64,000 bases of DNA, taken from the NCBI GenBank assembly GCA_902618245.1, contig CACMZR010000002.1, forward strand, positions 186,001 to 250,000, given 5' to 3'. This document shows, one piece after another, positions 46,311 to 55,301 of this stretch. The DNA is from an uncultured Bacteroidota bacterium (GTDB lineage Bacteria > Bacteroidota > Bacteroidia > Flavobacteriales > Flavobacteriaceae). Within the stretch, counting starts at the first letter, position 1. Each line of letters starts with the position of its first letter. The notes beneath the pieces are model-generated. The model saw nothing but the letters and a program-made list of their open reading frames with translations. It searched no databases and had not been told where the DNA came from. Made by a program: the position numbers and the translations under genes.

Positions 46311-47426
46311 ATGCACTGGACAAAGGTTATAGGACAAGAAAATTTAAAAAATAAATTAGAATATCTGATTGAAACAGGTCAAGTGCCTCATTCTCAATTA
46401 TTTATAGGTCCCTCTGGTTATGGCTCTCTTCCCTTAGTTATAGAGTTTTCATTATTTCTATTAGAAGATAAGTATGTTAGCAACGCCGAAAAAAAATTAA
46501 GTGAAAGATGCCAACATCCTGATTTACATTTTATACTACCGATTGTGAAAAGAAAGAATGAGAAAGTAGTTTACACTCATGACTACATTCATGATTGGTT
46601 AAAGTTTATTGATCTTAAACCATATGGCAATTATAGTGATTGGTTCGAGTCCATTAATGTTGGGAATCGACAGGGATTAATTAGTATCGTGGATATTGAA
46701 TACGTTCGTAAAAAAATCTCCTTAAAGGCTTTTAATGGAGGTGCTAGAGTTTGCATTTTGTGGGGTGCAGAAAAAATGAGTAACCAGGCTTCAAATGCGT
46801 TTCTAAAAATTTTAGAGGAGCCACCTAAGAATACCTATTTTCTAATAATTGCCGAAAATCAAGAAGAAATTTTACCCACAATATTATCAAGGTGCCAAAT
46901 TGTTAATTTGGGGCCTATAGAAAGCTCTGCTCTTACAGATGTAGTTGAGAAAAAAACAAATAATCCAGAAATATTAGTTGCAAAAGCCCAAGGTAACTTT
47001 AATGATTTACTTAATTTGATTAATAGTGATAAAGATAAAGAGTATGAGGGCCTGTTAATTGATGGCTTGAGAAAAGCTTTTAAAGTAAAAAAAAATAAAA
47101 AATTAATTGCCGATTTAATGGATTGGTCTGCCTCACTTTGTGAATTTGGAAAAGAAGAACAAAAGACATTTTTAGAGTTTGGGATTCAGTTTTTTAGAGA
47201 TGCATATTTATTGAATCATTCTTTAGATGATCTTGTAACTTTTCAATCAAAAACAAATTTTGACTTATCAAAAATTGCACCATATGTTAACGACACGAAT
47301 GTAAAAGAATTGGTCTGCCTTTTTGAGGAAACTCATTTTAACATTTTGAGAAATGGTAATGTGAAAATGCTCTTTATCAATCTCGCTTTTAAATTATCTG
47401 AATTGATTACTCTAGATATTAAATAG
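46311..47426 (+). CDS. holB: DNA polymerase III subunit delta'
   Basis: 371 residues with the clamp-loader AAA+ opening MHWTKVIGQENLKNKLEYLI, a degenerate P-loop (IGPSGYGSLPLV), a long insertion before GARVCILWGAEKMSNQASNA, the conserved FLKILEEPPKNTYFL and the sensor segment ILSRCQIVN. The loss of the P-loop Lys is normal for delta'. It belongs to the tau-delta-delta' complex that loads the sliding clamp. It is convergent with the methyltransferase gene (8 nt overlap). Confidence 0.9.
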   Translation: MHWTKVIGQENLKNKLEYLIETGQVPHSQLFIGPSGYGSLPLVIEFSLFLLEDKYVSNAEKKLSERCQHPDLHFILPIVKRKNEKVVYTHDYIHDWLKFIDLKPYGNYSDWFESINVGNRQGLISIVDIEYVRKKISLKAFNGGARVCILWGAEKMSNQASNAFLKILEEPPKNTYFLIIAENQEEILPTILSRCQIVNLGPIESSALTDVVEKKTNNPEILVAKAQGNFNDLLNLINSDKDKEYEGLLIDGLRKAFKVKKNKKLIADLMDWSASLCEFGKEEQKTFLEFGIQFFRDAYLLNHSLDDLVTFQSKTNFDLSKIAPYVNDTNVKELVCLFEETHFNILRNGNVKMLFINLAFKLSELITLDIK

Positions 47427-48279
47427 ATTTCTTAAAAATAAAAATCACAGAAGAAAACTCTTTATTAAATAAGGCACTAAAATTTGATCGTAAAGCAAGG
47501 AAAAATCCTCTAATCATCGCAAATCGCGAATTTTTGTGAGTTTCAGATATATATGAAATGTAAAACGCATCAAAAAATAAAGGATACTTTTTTTCAAGTT
47601 TGAACCCTTTTGACTCCACTAAAGAGATTATTCCTTTGATTGTATAATGCCATATGTGTCTGGGTACGTCTAATGCTGCCCAATATGACTTATAGTACCT
47701 AGCATCTAAGCTATTAATATTTGGCAATGCTATCATTAAGACCCCTTTTTTTTCTAAAAGATTATGAATTTTTGATAGTACTTGTTCCGGATTCGGTAGG
47801 TGCTCAAGAACGTGCCATAAAGTTATTCCGTCATAGCATTCAGATTTAGGGATGTCAGCAGTTTTTTCGTAAACATTTATGTTTAATAATGATTGATATT
47901 TAATTTCTTTATTATATGGTTCTAAAACAGAAATATTAAAATTTTTTTTTGAAAGATATGCGGCTAATTTACCTGAACCCGCTCCATAATCTAATATTCT
48001 ATTTCCTTTTAAATAAACTCTAATTAAAAAGAGTTTATATCTAAACATTATCTTTTGAATAAGAAAATAAATAATGTCTAATCCGCCTTTCGATGTATTT
48101 TTAAATGAGTCGTAATTTGATGAATTATAATATAATGATATGTCTTTTATATTTTCAATATTAGTTTTTGCTATTGTCATTGTTTCGTTCCAAATTATAT
48201 CAAAATACTCACCTGAAACTAGGTGATCTTTTGCTCTGAATTTTGATTTATTTGACTGATTCTGTTCCACGTGAAACAA
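47419..48279 (-). CDS. Class I SAM-dependent methyltransferase
   Basis: 286 residues from TTG 48279; GTG 48270 is an alternative start. SAM motif I is ILDYGAGSGKLAAYL (near 94) and motif IV is GITLWHVLEHLPNPE (near 150). A hydrophobic C-terminal part (after 200) suggests membrane proximity. The substrate is unknown. The start region is built over a parS site (48263-48278), so the first codons read TTG TTT CAC GTG GAA. Confidence 0.8.
   Translation of the reverse strand: MFHVEQNQSNKSKFRAKDHLVSGEYFDIIWNETMTIAKTNIENIKDISLYYNSSNYDSFKNTSKGGLDIIYFLIQKIMFRYKLFLIRVYLKGNRILDYGAGSGKLAAYLSKKNFNISVLEPYNKEIKYQSLLNINVYEKTADIPKSECYDGITLWHVLEHLPNPEQVLSKIHNLLEKKGVLMIALPNINSLDARYYKSYWAALDVPRHIWHYTIKGIISLVESKGFKLEKKYPLFFDAFYISYISETHKNSRFAMIRGFFLALRSNFSALFNKEFSSVIFIFKKSI
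48263..48278. other. parS site 1
   Basis: TGTTCCACGTGAAACA matches the broad bacterial ParB-binding consensus TGTTNCACGTGAAACA at every position. It lies across the first codons of the methyltransferase gene. Confidence 0.85.
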
Positions 48280-48288
48280 GTTTTTCTT

Positions 48289-50160
48289 TTACCGACCCAT
48301 AGAAACTAGGAGAACACTAATGTCACTGGGGTTAACTCCACTAATTCTAGATGCTTGAGCTAGTGTTTCGGGCCGCAACTTATTTAATTTTTCTTTAGCC
48401 TCAAATGACAAAGAAGCAAGTTTATTAAAGTTGAAAGTTGATGGAATCTTAATATTCTCTAAACGTTTTAGTTTATTGGCATTTTTTTTCTCTTTCTCTA
48501 TATATCCAGAATATTTTATTTCTATCTCAGCTTGTTCAAATATAGAATCATCTATATTCGAGTTCTTAATGAAAGAACCTAGTTCGTTAAAACAATTTAG
48601 ATCACGCCTAGAAATGTTTGGGCGGGACAAAAGCTTAGAGTACTTATCTGTTTGCTTTATTAAATTTTCCTTTTTATTAGCTAATAAGTCATTTGCTTCT
48701 TTTACTGTGTAACTTTTATTTTTTAGAAATTTAACAAGTTCACTCCGTTTTTTTAATTTTTCTTCGACTCTTTTAAGTCTTTCTTTAGATGCCAAACCTA
48801 ATTTAGAAGATGTCGGTGTTAACCTTTCATCTGCATTATCTTGTCTCAAAAGAGTTCTGTATTCGGCTCGAGAGGTGAACATACGATATGGTTCCTCGGT
48901 ACCTTTAAGAATAAGGTCATCAATTAGTACACCTATATAAGCTTCTTCCCTTCCAAGGATAAGTGGGTTTTTATTATTATTTTTTTGATGCGCATTTATA
49001 CCCGCGATAATCCCTTGAGCCGCTGCTTCTTCGTATCCTGTGGTTCCGTTAATTTGTCCAGCAAAGAATAAATTTTGAATCAATTTAGTTTCAAGTGAAT
49101 GAAATAATTGTGTCGGTGGAAAATAATCATATTCAATAGCGTATCCTGGCCTTAGAAATTTAACAGACTCAAAACCCCTGACAGATCTTAAAGCCTTAAA
49201 CTGTATGTCGTATGGTAACGAGGTAGAGAAGCCATTCACATAAACCTCATGAGTGTTCCACCCCTCGGGCTCTACAAAAATTTGATGTTGTAATTTATCA
49301 CTAAACCTATCGATTTTATCTTCTATAGAAGGGCAATATCTAGGTCCTGTGCTTTTAATAGACCCATTAAACATCGGGGATCTGTCAAAACCTTGCTTTA
49401 GAGTTTCATGTACTTGTAAGTTAGTATGAGTTATATAACAACTTTTTTGTTTTTTTAATGGCACGGTTTCCTCAGAAAAAGAGAATTTCGAAGGGTTGGT
49501 ATCACCTTTTTGTTCCAACATAAAAGAATAGTTTAATGAGCGGCCGTCAACGCGAGGAGGTGTTCCGGTCTTCATTCTTCCAGAAATAAAACCTATGTTT
49601 TCCAAACATTTTGTGAGGCCAAATGATGCTTTTTCCCCTACGCGCCCTCCACTGAAGTTTTTTTCCCCTATATGTATCAAACCATTTAAAAAAGTTCCGT
49701 TAGTTAAAACTACTGTCTTTGAAAATATTTTAACTCCCAAAGATGTAATCACTCCTTCAACTTGATCATTTTTGACAATTAGATCAACTACCATCTCCTG
49801 GTAAAAGTCAAGAAGGGGGGTGTTTTCAAGTTTTTGCCTCCACTCAAGTGTAAACAAGCTTCTATCAGATTGAACTCTAGGGCTCCACATTGCGGGACCT
49901 TTTGACCGGTTCAACATTTTATACTGAATTGCAGATCTGTCTGACACAATACCACTATACCCCCCTAAAGCATCAATTTCTCTTACTATTTGCCCTTTAG
50001 CAATTCCACCCATAGCCGGATTACATGACATCTGTGCTAAATTTTGGAGATTCATAGTAACCAAAAGAGTTTTAGAGCCAAGATTAGCTGAGGCTGCGGC
50101 AGCTTCACACCCAGCATGCCCTCCTCCTACAACTATAACATCATACTTAGTATCAAACAT
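48289..50160 (-). CDS. mnmG: tRNA uridine-5-carboxymethylaminomethyl modification enzyme MnmG
   Basis: 623 residues. N-terminal FAD motif VVGGGHAGCEAAAASA (10-25), MSCNPAMGGIAKGQIVREID (near 44), the Cys-containing GPRYCPSIEDKI (near 278) and the C-terminal helical tRNA-binding part (near 540-623, with ISGVNPSDISVLLV). It acts with MnmE to modify U34 in tRNA. MnmE is not in the window. mnmG is often oriC-proximal, and here it is flanked by two parS sites. Confidence 0.97.
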   Translation of the reverse strand: MFDTKYDVIVVGGGHAGCEAAAASANLGSKTLLVTMNLQNLAQMSCNPAMGGIAKGQIVREIDALGGYSGIVSDRSAIQYKMLNRSKGPAMWSPRVQSDRSLFTLEWRQKLENTPLLDFYQEMVVDLIVKNDQVEGVITSLGVKIFSKTVVLTNGTFLNGLIHIGEKNFSGGRVGEKASFGLTKCLENIGFISGRMKTGTPPRVDGRSLNYSFMLEQKGDTNPSKFSFSEETVPLKKQKSCYITHTNLQVHETLKQGFDRSPMFNGSIKSTGPRYCPSIEDKIDRFSDKLQHQIFVEPEGWNTHEVYVNGFSTSLPYDIQFKALRSVRGFESVKFLRPGYAIEYDYFPPTQLFHSLETKLIQNLFFAGQINGTTGYEEAAAQGIIAGINAHQKNNNKNPLILGREEAYIGVLIDDLILKGTEEPYRMFTSRAEYRTLLRQDNADERLTPTSSKLGLASKERLKRVEEKLKKRSELVKFLKNKSYTVKEANDLLANKKENLIKQTDKYSKLLSRPNISRRDLNCFNELGSFIKNSNIDDSIFEQAEIEIKYSGYIEKEKKNANKLKRLENIKIPSTFNFNKLASLSFEAKEKLNKLRPETLAQASRISGVNPSDISVLLVSMGR

Positions 50161-50578
50161 AGCGATTATGTTTCACGTGAAACATTGATATGAATTTATC
50201 TTCCATTTTACGCATATTGTCAATTTCCACCTTGTTATCATCATTATAACCCATACAATGCAGCGCTCCATGTATAATTACCCTAAGCGTCTCATTTTCA
50301 GCAGTTTGGCCATATTCTTTCGCAGATTTTTTTATTGCCCAGTATGAAACAAAAAATTCTGCTTCCAATTTATCATCAGTGGTATAATTAAAAGTAATTA
50401 TGTCTGTATGTGTTTTATGGTTTAGATATTTTTTGTTCATTTTTAAAAGAGATTCTTTTGAAACAAAATTATATTGAAGCTTTTTAATATCGAAATCATG
50501 TATTCGTACGAATTCAAACAACGTATCTGAAAGTTTCTTAATATTGAAATTGTCTGGTATGTTTAAAAACTGTATAAT
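50153..50578 (-). CDS. ybeY: Endoribonuclease YbeY, ATT start position
   Basis: The zinc motif is HGALHCMGYNDD, with two His ligands and Asp in place of the third, as in other Bacteroidota members. Conventional starts give only 122 residues (TTG 50521) and lose the first strand. Reading from ATT 50578 gives IIQFLNIPDNFNIKKLSDTL and 141 residues, the usual family length with a MI-x-F-type opening. No ATG, GTG or TTG occurs between the upstream in-frame TAG and that ATT. The C-terminal FHVKH is encoded by parS site 2. The protein functions in 16S rRNA maturation and ribosome quality control. Confidence 0.8.
   Translation of the reverse strand: MIQFLNIPDNFNIKKLSDTLFEFVRIHDFDIKKLQYNFVSKESLLKMNKKYLNHKTHTDIITFNYTTDDKLEAEFFVSYWAIKKSAKEYGQTAENETLRVIIHGALHCMGYNDDNKVEIDNMRKMEDKFISMFHVKHNRYV
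50169..50184. other. parS site 2
   Basis: TGTTTCACGTGAAACA is a perfect 16-bp palindrome and full match to the parS consensus, inside the last codons of ybeY and 9 bp upstream of the mnmG ATG. It is 1.9 kb from site 1. Confidence 0.92.
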
Positions 50579-50589
50579 TTTTTTTTTTG

Positions 50590-50597
50590 CAAATATA
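50590..50597 (-). promoter_or_regulatory. -7 box upstream of ybeY
   Basis: TATATTTG on the minus strand matches TAnnTTTG. It ends 11 nt before the ATT at 50578, so the ybeY message would have almost no leader. No TTG was found at -33. Confidence 0.45.
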
Positions 50598-50654
50598 ATG
50601 TATTTGTTTTGCTAAGATAGGTGAATAGGTTTATAGCTATTATATTTGTTTATA

Positions 50655-52133
50655 ATGAAAATAAGAGTTCGTTTTGCGCCAAGTCCAACTGGTCCACTTC
50701 ATATAGGAGGGTTAAGGACAGCTCTTTTTAATTATCTTTATGCAAAAAGTAAAAAAGGGAGCTTTATTCTTAGAATTGAAGATACGGATCAAAACCGATA
50801 CGTAGAAGGAAGCGAAAATTATTTAATTAAAGCCTTAAATTGGTGTGGTATAGAACCTGACGAGGGCCCAAATACAGAGGGTAGTTTTGGCCCTTATCGC
50901 CAAAGTGAAAGGAAGAAAATTTATAAAGATCATATTGATAAACTTATAAATTTGGGGGCGGCATACTATGCTTTCGATAGTGAAGATCAACTCAAGAAAT
51001 ATCGTCAAGAAGATGAAAAGAATGGAAAAACATTTTTATATGGGAGTCAAAATAGAATAAAATTTAGAAACAGTCTAACCTTAAATTTAGTTGAAACTAA
51101 AAAGGCCTTAGAAGGGGATTATGTTGTTCGATTAAAAGTGATGGGAGGAGCAAAAGTTAATGTAAAGGATGAAATTCGTGGTGACATATCAGTGTCTACA
51201 GATTTACTTGACGATAAGATCTTATTGAAAAGCGATGGGTTACCTACTTATCATTTTGCTAATGTTGTTGATGACAAACTAATGGAAATAACAGATGTTA
51301 TACGCGGAGAAGAGTGGCTTCCTTCATTACCGATACACAAACTAATTTACGATGCTTTCAACTGGAGTTTACCTCGGTTCATGCACTTACCATTAATTTT
51401 AAAACCCAATGGAAAGGGAAAACTATCAAAAAGAGATGGTTTAAAAGATGGGTACCCCGTTTTTCCTCTTAAATTTAAAGAATTAAATCTTGGTTTTAAA
51501 GAAAGGGGGTTCTTATCAGAGGGGATGGTAAATTATCTTGCTTTATTAGGATGGAATAGTGGAACAGAAAATGAAATATTTAATCTGTCGGATCTAACAA
51601 AATACTTCAGCATAAAAAGGGTTCAAAAGGGAGGAGCAAGATTCGATTATGAAAAGGCTTGTTGGATAAATCAACAGCATATATCAAAATCTGATGTGAG
51701 AACCTTAATGGAACAAAAAATTGTAAGGGAAATATTAGAAAAAGTAGATGAGAAGAAGCGTATTAATATATTGAACCTGGTTAAAAATCGTCTCAAAACT
51801 CTAAATGATCTTAAGAATGAAATCAGATTTTTAGATGATCCGCAAGATTATGATAAAAAAAGTGTAATAAAATTAATGGATAAGGGCCCGGTAAAAATTA
51901 TGGATCAGATCATCAAGCTATTGAATTCTGATATTAAAATAGCAGACATGAAACAATCTTTGTTTGAGTGGGGAAAGAACGAAAAGATTCCTTTCGGTTT
52001 AATCATGCAAACTCTTAGACTCGCTATTATTGGTCAGTTGTCTGGGCCTGATTTATTTCAAATTTGTGCTCTTATAGGAAAAGATGTATCTTTAAAAAGA
52101 GTCCAAAAATTTAAAACTTTTTGTTTAAAATAA
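50655..52133 (+). CDS. gltX: Glutamyl-tRNA synthetase
   Basis: 492 residues from ATG 50655; the longer frame starts at a TTG and is less likely. Class I signatures: APSPTGPLHIGGLRTALF (8-25, HIGH region) and GKLSKRDGLKDG (near 255, KMSKS equivalent as LSKRD). The discriminating C-terminal anticodon domain follows. It charges tRNA-Glu. It is divergent from ybeY across a short T-rich spacer and 10 nt upstream of the SPFH gene. Confidence 0.96.
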   Translation: MKIRVRFAPSPTGPLHIGGLRTALFNYLYAKSKKGSFILRIEDTDQNRYVEGSENYLIKALNWCGIEPDEGPNTEGSFGPYRQSERKKIYKDHIDKLINLGAAYYAFDSEDQLKKYRQEDEKNGKTFLYGSQNRIKFRNSLTLNLVETKKALEGDYVVRLKVMGGAKVNVKDEIRGDISVSTDLLDDKILLKSDGLPTYHFANVVDDKLMEITDVIRGEEWLPSLPIHKLIYDAFNWSLPRFMHLPLILKPNGKGKLSKRDGLKDGYPVFPLKFKELNLGFKERGFLSEGMVNYLALLGWNSGTENEIFNLSDLTKYFSIKRVQKGGARFDYEKACWINQQHISKSDVRTLMEQKIVREILEKVDEKKRINILNLVKNRLKTLNDLKNEIRFLDDPQDYDKKSVIKLMDKGPVKIMDQIIKLLNSDIKIADMKQSLFEWGKNEKIPFGLIMQTLRLAIIGQLSGPDLFQICALIGKDVSLKRVQKFKTFCLK

Positions 52134-52143
52134 ATTTTTACCG

Positions 52144-53082
52144 ATGAGTTTAATTACCTATTTATTGATTCTTTTTTTGCTACTGCTTATCTTATCTGGT
52201 GTATTTGTAGTAAAACAACAAACAGCTGGAATAATTGAACGCTTTGGTAGATTTACATCAATTAGACAGTCAGGGTTACACTACAGAATTCCGTTAATTG
52301 ATAAAATTGCTGGACGGCTAAGTTTAAGGATTTTACAATTAGATGTTATTGTAGAAACGAAAACAAAAGATGATGTTTTCGTCAAACTTAAGGTCTCTGT
52401 TCAGTATAAAGTTGTTAAAGAAAAAGTCTATGATGCATTTTACAAACTTGACTATCCGCAAGATCAAATAACCTCATACGTTTTTGACGTAGTTAGAGCG
52501 GTTGTGCCAAAAATGAAACTCGACGATGTTTTCGAAAAAAAAGATGAAATTGCTAATGCCGTTAAGGGTGAATTGAATGATGCTATGATTAATTATGGAT
52601 ACGATATTATAAAAGCTCTTGTTACGGATATAGATCCAGATACTGAAGTTAAAGCTGCTATGAATAGGATAAATGCCGCTGAACGCAAAAAAGTTGCTGC
52701 ACAATATGAAGGAGATGCAGAACGTATTCTTATTGTTGAAAAAGCAAAGGCAGAAGCTGAAAGTAAACGTCTTCAAGGTCAGGGGATAGCAGATCAAAGG
52801 AGAGAAATTGCGCGAGGCCTTGAAGAGTCTGTTGACGTTCTAAACAAAGTGGGTATAAATTCTCAGGAAGCTTCAGCGCTAATCGTGGTTACCCAACATT
52901 ATGATACACTTCAATCAATTGGAGGAGAGACTAATACAAATTTGATACTGTTGCCAAACTCTCCTCAAGCTGGTAGTGAAATGTTAAATGACATGGTGGC
53001 TTCCTTTACTGCGAGTAATCAAATAGGAGAGGCAATGAAAAAGCAAGGCTTGAATACTAAAAAATCAGAAGAAAAAGATTAA
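52144..53082 (+). CDS. SPFH/band 7 membrane protein (slipin/HflC-like)
   Basis: 312 residues. N-terminal TM helix (about 5-23), then the SPFH domain with QTAGIIERFGRFTSIRQSGL and IVETKTKDDVFVKLKVSVQY, followed by an Ala/Glu-rich coiled coil (RINAAERKKVAAQYEGDAER). Such proteins oligomerise into membrane microdomain scaffolds, sometimes with FtsH or NfeD-type proteases; no partner gene is next to it. It probably shares a transcript with gltX. Confidence 0.88.
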   Translation: MSLITYLLILFLLLLILSGVFVVKQQTAGIIERFGRFTSIRQSGLHYRIPLIDKIAGRLSLRILQLDVIVETKTKDDVFVKLKVSVQYKVVKEKVYDAFYKLDYPQDQITSYVFDVVRAVVPKMKLDDVFEKKDEIANAVKGELNDAMINYGYDIIKALVTDIDPDTEVKAAMNRINAAERKKVAAQYEGDAERILIVEKAKAEAESKRLQGQGIADQRREIARGLEESVDVLNKVGINSQEASALIVVTQHYDTLQSIGGETNTNLILLPNSPQAGSEMLNDMVASFTASNQIGEAMKKQGLNTKKSEEKD

Positions 53083-53086
53083 TTTA

Positions 53087-54751
53087 TTATTTAGCCTTAG
53101 ACCATGTATCTCTTAATCCAACTGTTTTATTAAAAACAAGACTATTTGTACTGCTTTCTTTATCAACCACAAAATATCCTAGACGCTGAAATTGAAACCT
53201 GTCACCTGGTTTTGATGAGATTAAACTAGGCTCCACCATTGCATCTATAACTTTTAGTGAGCTTTCATTTAAAAAAGATTTAAAGTTTTCCTTTTCTTTA
53301 TCAGGAGCAGAGATATTGAATAAACGGTCGTAAATTCTCACCTCTGCATTTATTGAGTCTCTCTGAGTTACCCAGTGCAAGGTCCCTTTTACTTTCCTTT
53401 TACTTGCATCGCTTCCTGAACCACTTTTACTATCAGGGTCATATGTACACAAAATCTCTGTTATATTTCCTTCGGTATCTTTAACAATAGATTCCGCTTT
53501 TATAATATATGCGTTTTTTAAGCGAACCTCTTTGCCTAAGGAAAGACGAAAAAATTTTCTAGTTGCATCCTCTTTAAAATCTTCTTTTTCGATGTAAAGA
53601 TGTTTTGAAAACGGGAACTGTCTTTTTCCATCATTAGGATTTTGGGGGTTTATCTCTCCCTCTAATGTCTCTGTTTTATCTTCCGGATAATTAACTATAG
53701 TTAATTTAAGTGGGTCTAAAACCGCCATTACCCTTGGAGATGTTTCATTTAAATCTTCTCTTATCGAATGCTCTAATAATGACAAATCAATTATATTCTC
53801 CCGTTTTGCTATTCCTGCTGTTTCGACAAAGTTTTTTAATGAGGTTGGTGTATATCCCCTCCTTTTTAAACCAGATATAGTTGGCATTCTAGGATCGTCC
53901 CATCCTTTTACATATCCTTCCTCTATAAGTTCAAGCAACTTTCTTTTACTTGTAACGGTGAAAGATAAATTCATCCTGGCAAATTCTCTTTGTTTAGGAC
54001 GTAATGGTTTTTTTTTACCTAATGCATCTAAAAACCAGTCATAAAGATCTCGATGGGGTTTAAATTCTAACGAACACAGTGAATGTGAAATTTGTTCAAT
54101 GTAGTCTGACTGGCCGTGTGTCCAGTCATACATTGGATAAATACACCAATCCTTTCCTGTTCTATGGTGCTTCTTAAAAAGAATCCTATACATAATTGGA
54201 TCTCTCATAAGCATATTGGAAGAAGACATGTCAATTTTTGCCCTTAAAACATGCTCGCCTTCCTTAAATTCACCCAATTTCATTTTTGAAAATAAATCTT
54301 GATTTTCTTTTATAGTTCTATTTCTGAAAGGACTATTTACACCCGGTTGTGTTGGTGTTCCTTTTTGTACAGCTATAGTTTCTGAAGGTTGCGAGTCAAC
54401 GTATGCTTTTCCTTTCAAAATAAGATCGTTAGCCCAAATAAAAAGCTGTTCAAAATAATCTGATGCATAACACTCCTTGTCCCATTTATACCCTAACCAT
54501 AATATGTTTTCTTTTATTGCGTCTACATACTTCTGTTCTTCTTTAGCTGGATTCGTATCATCGAACCTTAGGTTAACAGGGGCTTTATATTTTTTTCCTA
54601 AATTAAAATTTAAACATATTGCCTTAACATGTCCTATGTGTAAAAATCCATTTGGCTCCGGAGGAAACCTAAATTTTAATTGATTCTTTGAGTAGTCTGA
54701 CCTGAGGTCATCTTCAATAATATGCTCTATGAAGTGTAAAGCTCTAGCCAT
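53087..54751 (-). CDS. glnS: Glutaminyl-tRNA synthetase
   Basis: 554 residues from ATG 54751, the family-typical start (MARALHFIEHIIEDDLRS); the longer frame reaches 54853 through the divergent folB promoter and is rejected. FPPEPNGFLHIGHVK (near 26) is the HIGH segment, and VTSKRKLLELI (near 267) the KMSKS counterpart. The C-terminal anticodon-binding beta barrels are complete. It charges tRNA-Gln directly. It is divergent from folB. Confidence 0.96.
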   Translation of the reverse strand: MARALHFIEHIIEDDLRSDYSKNQLKFRFPPEPNGFLHIGHVKAICLNFNLGKKYKAPVNLRFDDTNPAKEEQKYVDAIKENILWLGYKWDKECYASDYFEQLFIWANDLILKGKAYVDSQPSETIAVQKGTPTQPGVNSPFRNRTIKENQDLFSKMKLGEFKEGEHVLRAKIDMSSSNMLMRDPIMYRILFKKHHRTGKDWCIYPMYDWTHGQSDYIEQISHSLCSLEFKPHRDLYDWFLDALGKKKPLRPKQREFARMNLSFTVTSKRKLLELIEEGYVKGWDDPRMPTISGLKRRGYTPTSLKNFVETAGIAKRENIIDLSLLEHSIREDLNETSPRVMAVLDPLKLTIVNYPEDKTETLEGEINPQNPNDGKRQFPFSKHLYIEKEDFKEDATRKFFRLSLGKEVRLKNAYIIKAESIVKDTEGNITEILCTYDPDSKSGSGSDASKRKVKGTLHWVTQRDSINAEVRIYDRLFNISAPDKEKENFKSFLNESSLKVIDAMVEPSLISSKPGDRFQFQRLGYFVVDKESSTNSLVFNKTVGLRDTWSKAK

Positions 54752-54784
54752 AGATTTTTTTTGTAAATATAATGAATGCTTTAA

Positions 54785-54818
54785 TTGAAAGAAAACAAGA
54801 AAACAGTCTTTATATTTG
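54785..54818 (+). promoter_or_regulatory. Promoter of folB
   Basis: TTG (54785-54787), 23 nt, TATATTTG (54811-54818), only 9 nt before ATG 54828. The boxes fit the consensus but leave almost no leader, so a leaderless or very short-leader transcript is suggested. Confidence 0.55.
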
Positions 54819-54827
54819 CACTGTGTT

Positions 54828-55202
54828 ATGGACAAAATATATTTAAAGAACATAAAAATTTATGCATACCATGGTTGCATGGAGGAAGAAAAAAAAATAG
54901 GTAGTGATTATTTAGTTAACCTCATTGTGCACGCAGATTTGAGCTTATCATGTGATTCCGACGAATTAAAAGACACTGTTGACTATGTTGCTCTACTTGA
55001 TGTTGTAAAAAGCCAAATGAAAATGAGGGCCAACCTTTTGGAAAATGTTGCAGACAGGGTTGTAAACAAAATAATTTCCAAATTCCCTTCCGTTAGAAAG
55101 GCTGTTGTTAAAATCGCTAAACTTAATCCTCCTATTAATGGAAATATAGATGAGGTGGTGATAAGACGAGAAAAAAAGAGAGAAAAAACGAAAATAGATT
55201 AA
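54828..55202 (+). CDS. folB: Dihydroneopterin aldolase
   Basis: 124 residues from ATG 54828. IYAYHGCMEEEKKIGSDYLV holds the conserved HG-x3-E/E pattern, and LLENVADRVVNKI with the C-terminal VKIAKLNPPINGNIDEVVI carries the active-site Lys before the NPP turn. It is the folate pathway enzyme that splits dihydroneopterin. No other folate gene is near. It is divergent from glnS and followed by tRNA-Cys 22 nt on. Confidence 0.9.
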   Translation: MDKIYLKNIKIYAYHGCMEEEKKIGSDYLVNLIVHADLSLSCDSDELKDTVDYVALLDVVKSQMKMRANLLENVADRVVNKIISKFPSVRKAVVKIAKLNPPINGNIDEVVIRREKKREKTKID

Positions 55203-55224
55203 TATTGTATTATTTTTAAAGTCC

Positions 55225-55295
55225 GGCATCGTGGCCGAGTGGCTAGGCAGAGCTCTGCAAAAGCTTTTACAGCGGTTCGAATCCGCTCGATGCCT
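55225..55295 (+). tRNA. tRNA-Cys (GCA)
   Basis: 71 nt. Acceptor arms GGCATCG (55225-55231) and CGATGCC (55288-55294) pair fully, followed by discriminator T. The anticodon GCA is at 55257-55259 in loop CTGCAAA, closed by GAGCT/AGCTT, one pair being a G:T wobble. The T arm is AGCGG-TTCGAAT-CCGCT. No CCA is encoded. It is the only tRNA seen in the window. Confidence 0.95.
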
Positions 55296-55301
55296 CTTTA
55301 T

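Noticed and set aside
46338-46420. Degenerate P-loop in holB as loss of function
   Set aside because: The delta' subunit does not hydrolyse ATP and commonly lacks the P-loop Lys.
50153-50578. Asp in place of the third His of the YbeY zinc motif as damage
   Set aside because: The GY(K/N)D form is usual in Bacteroidota YbeY proteins as far as I recall.
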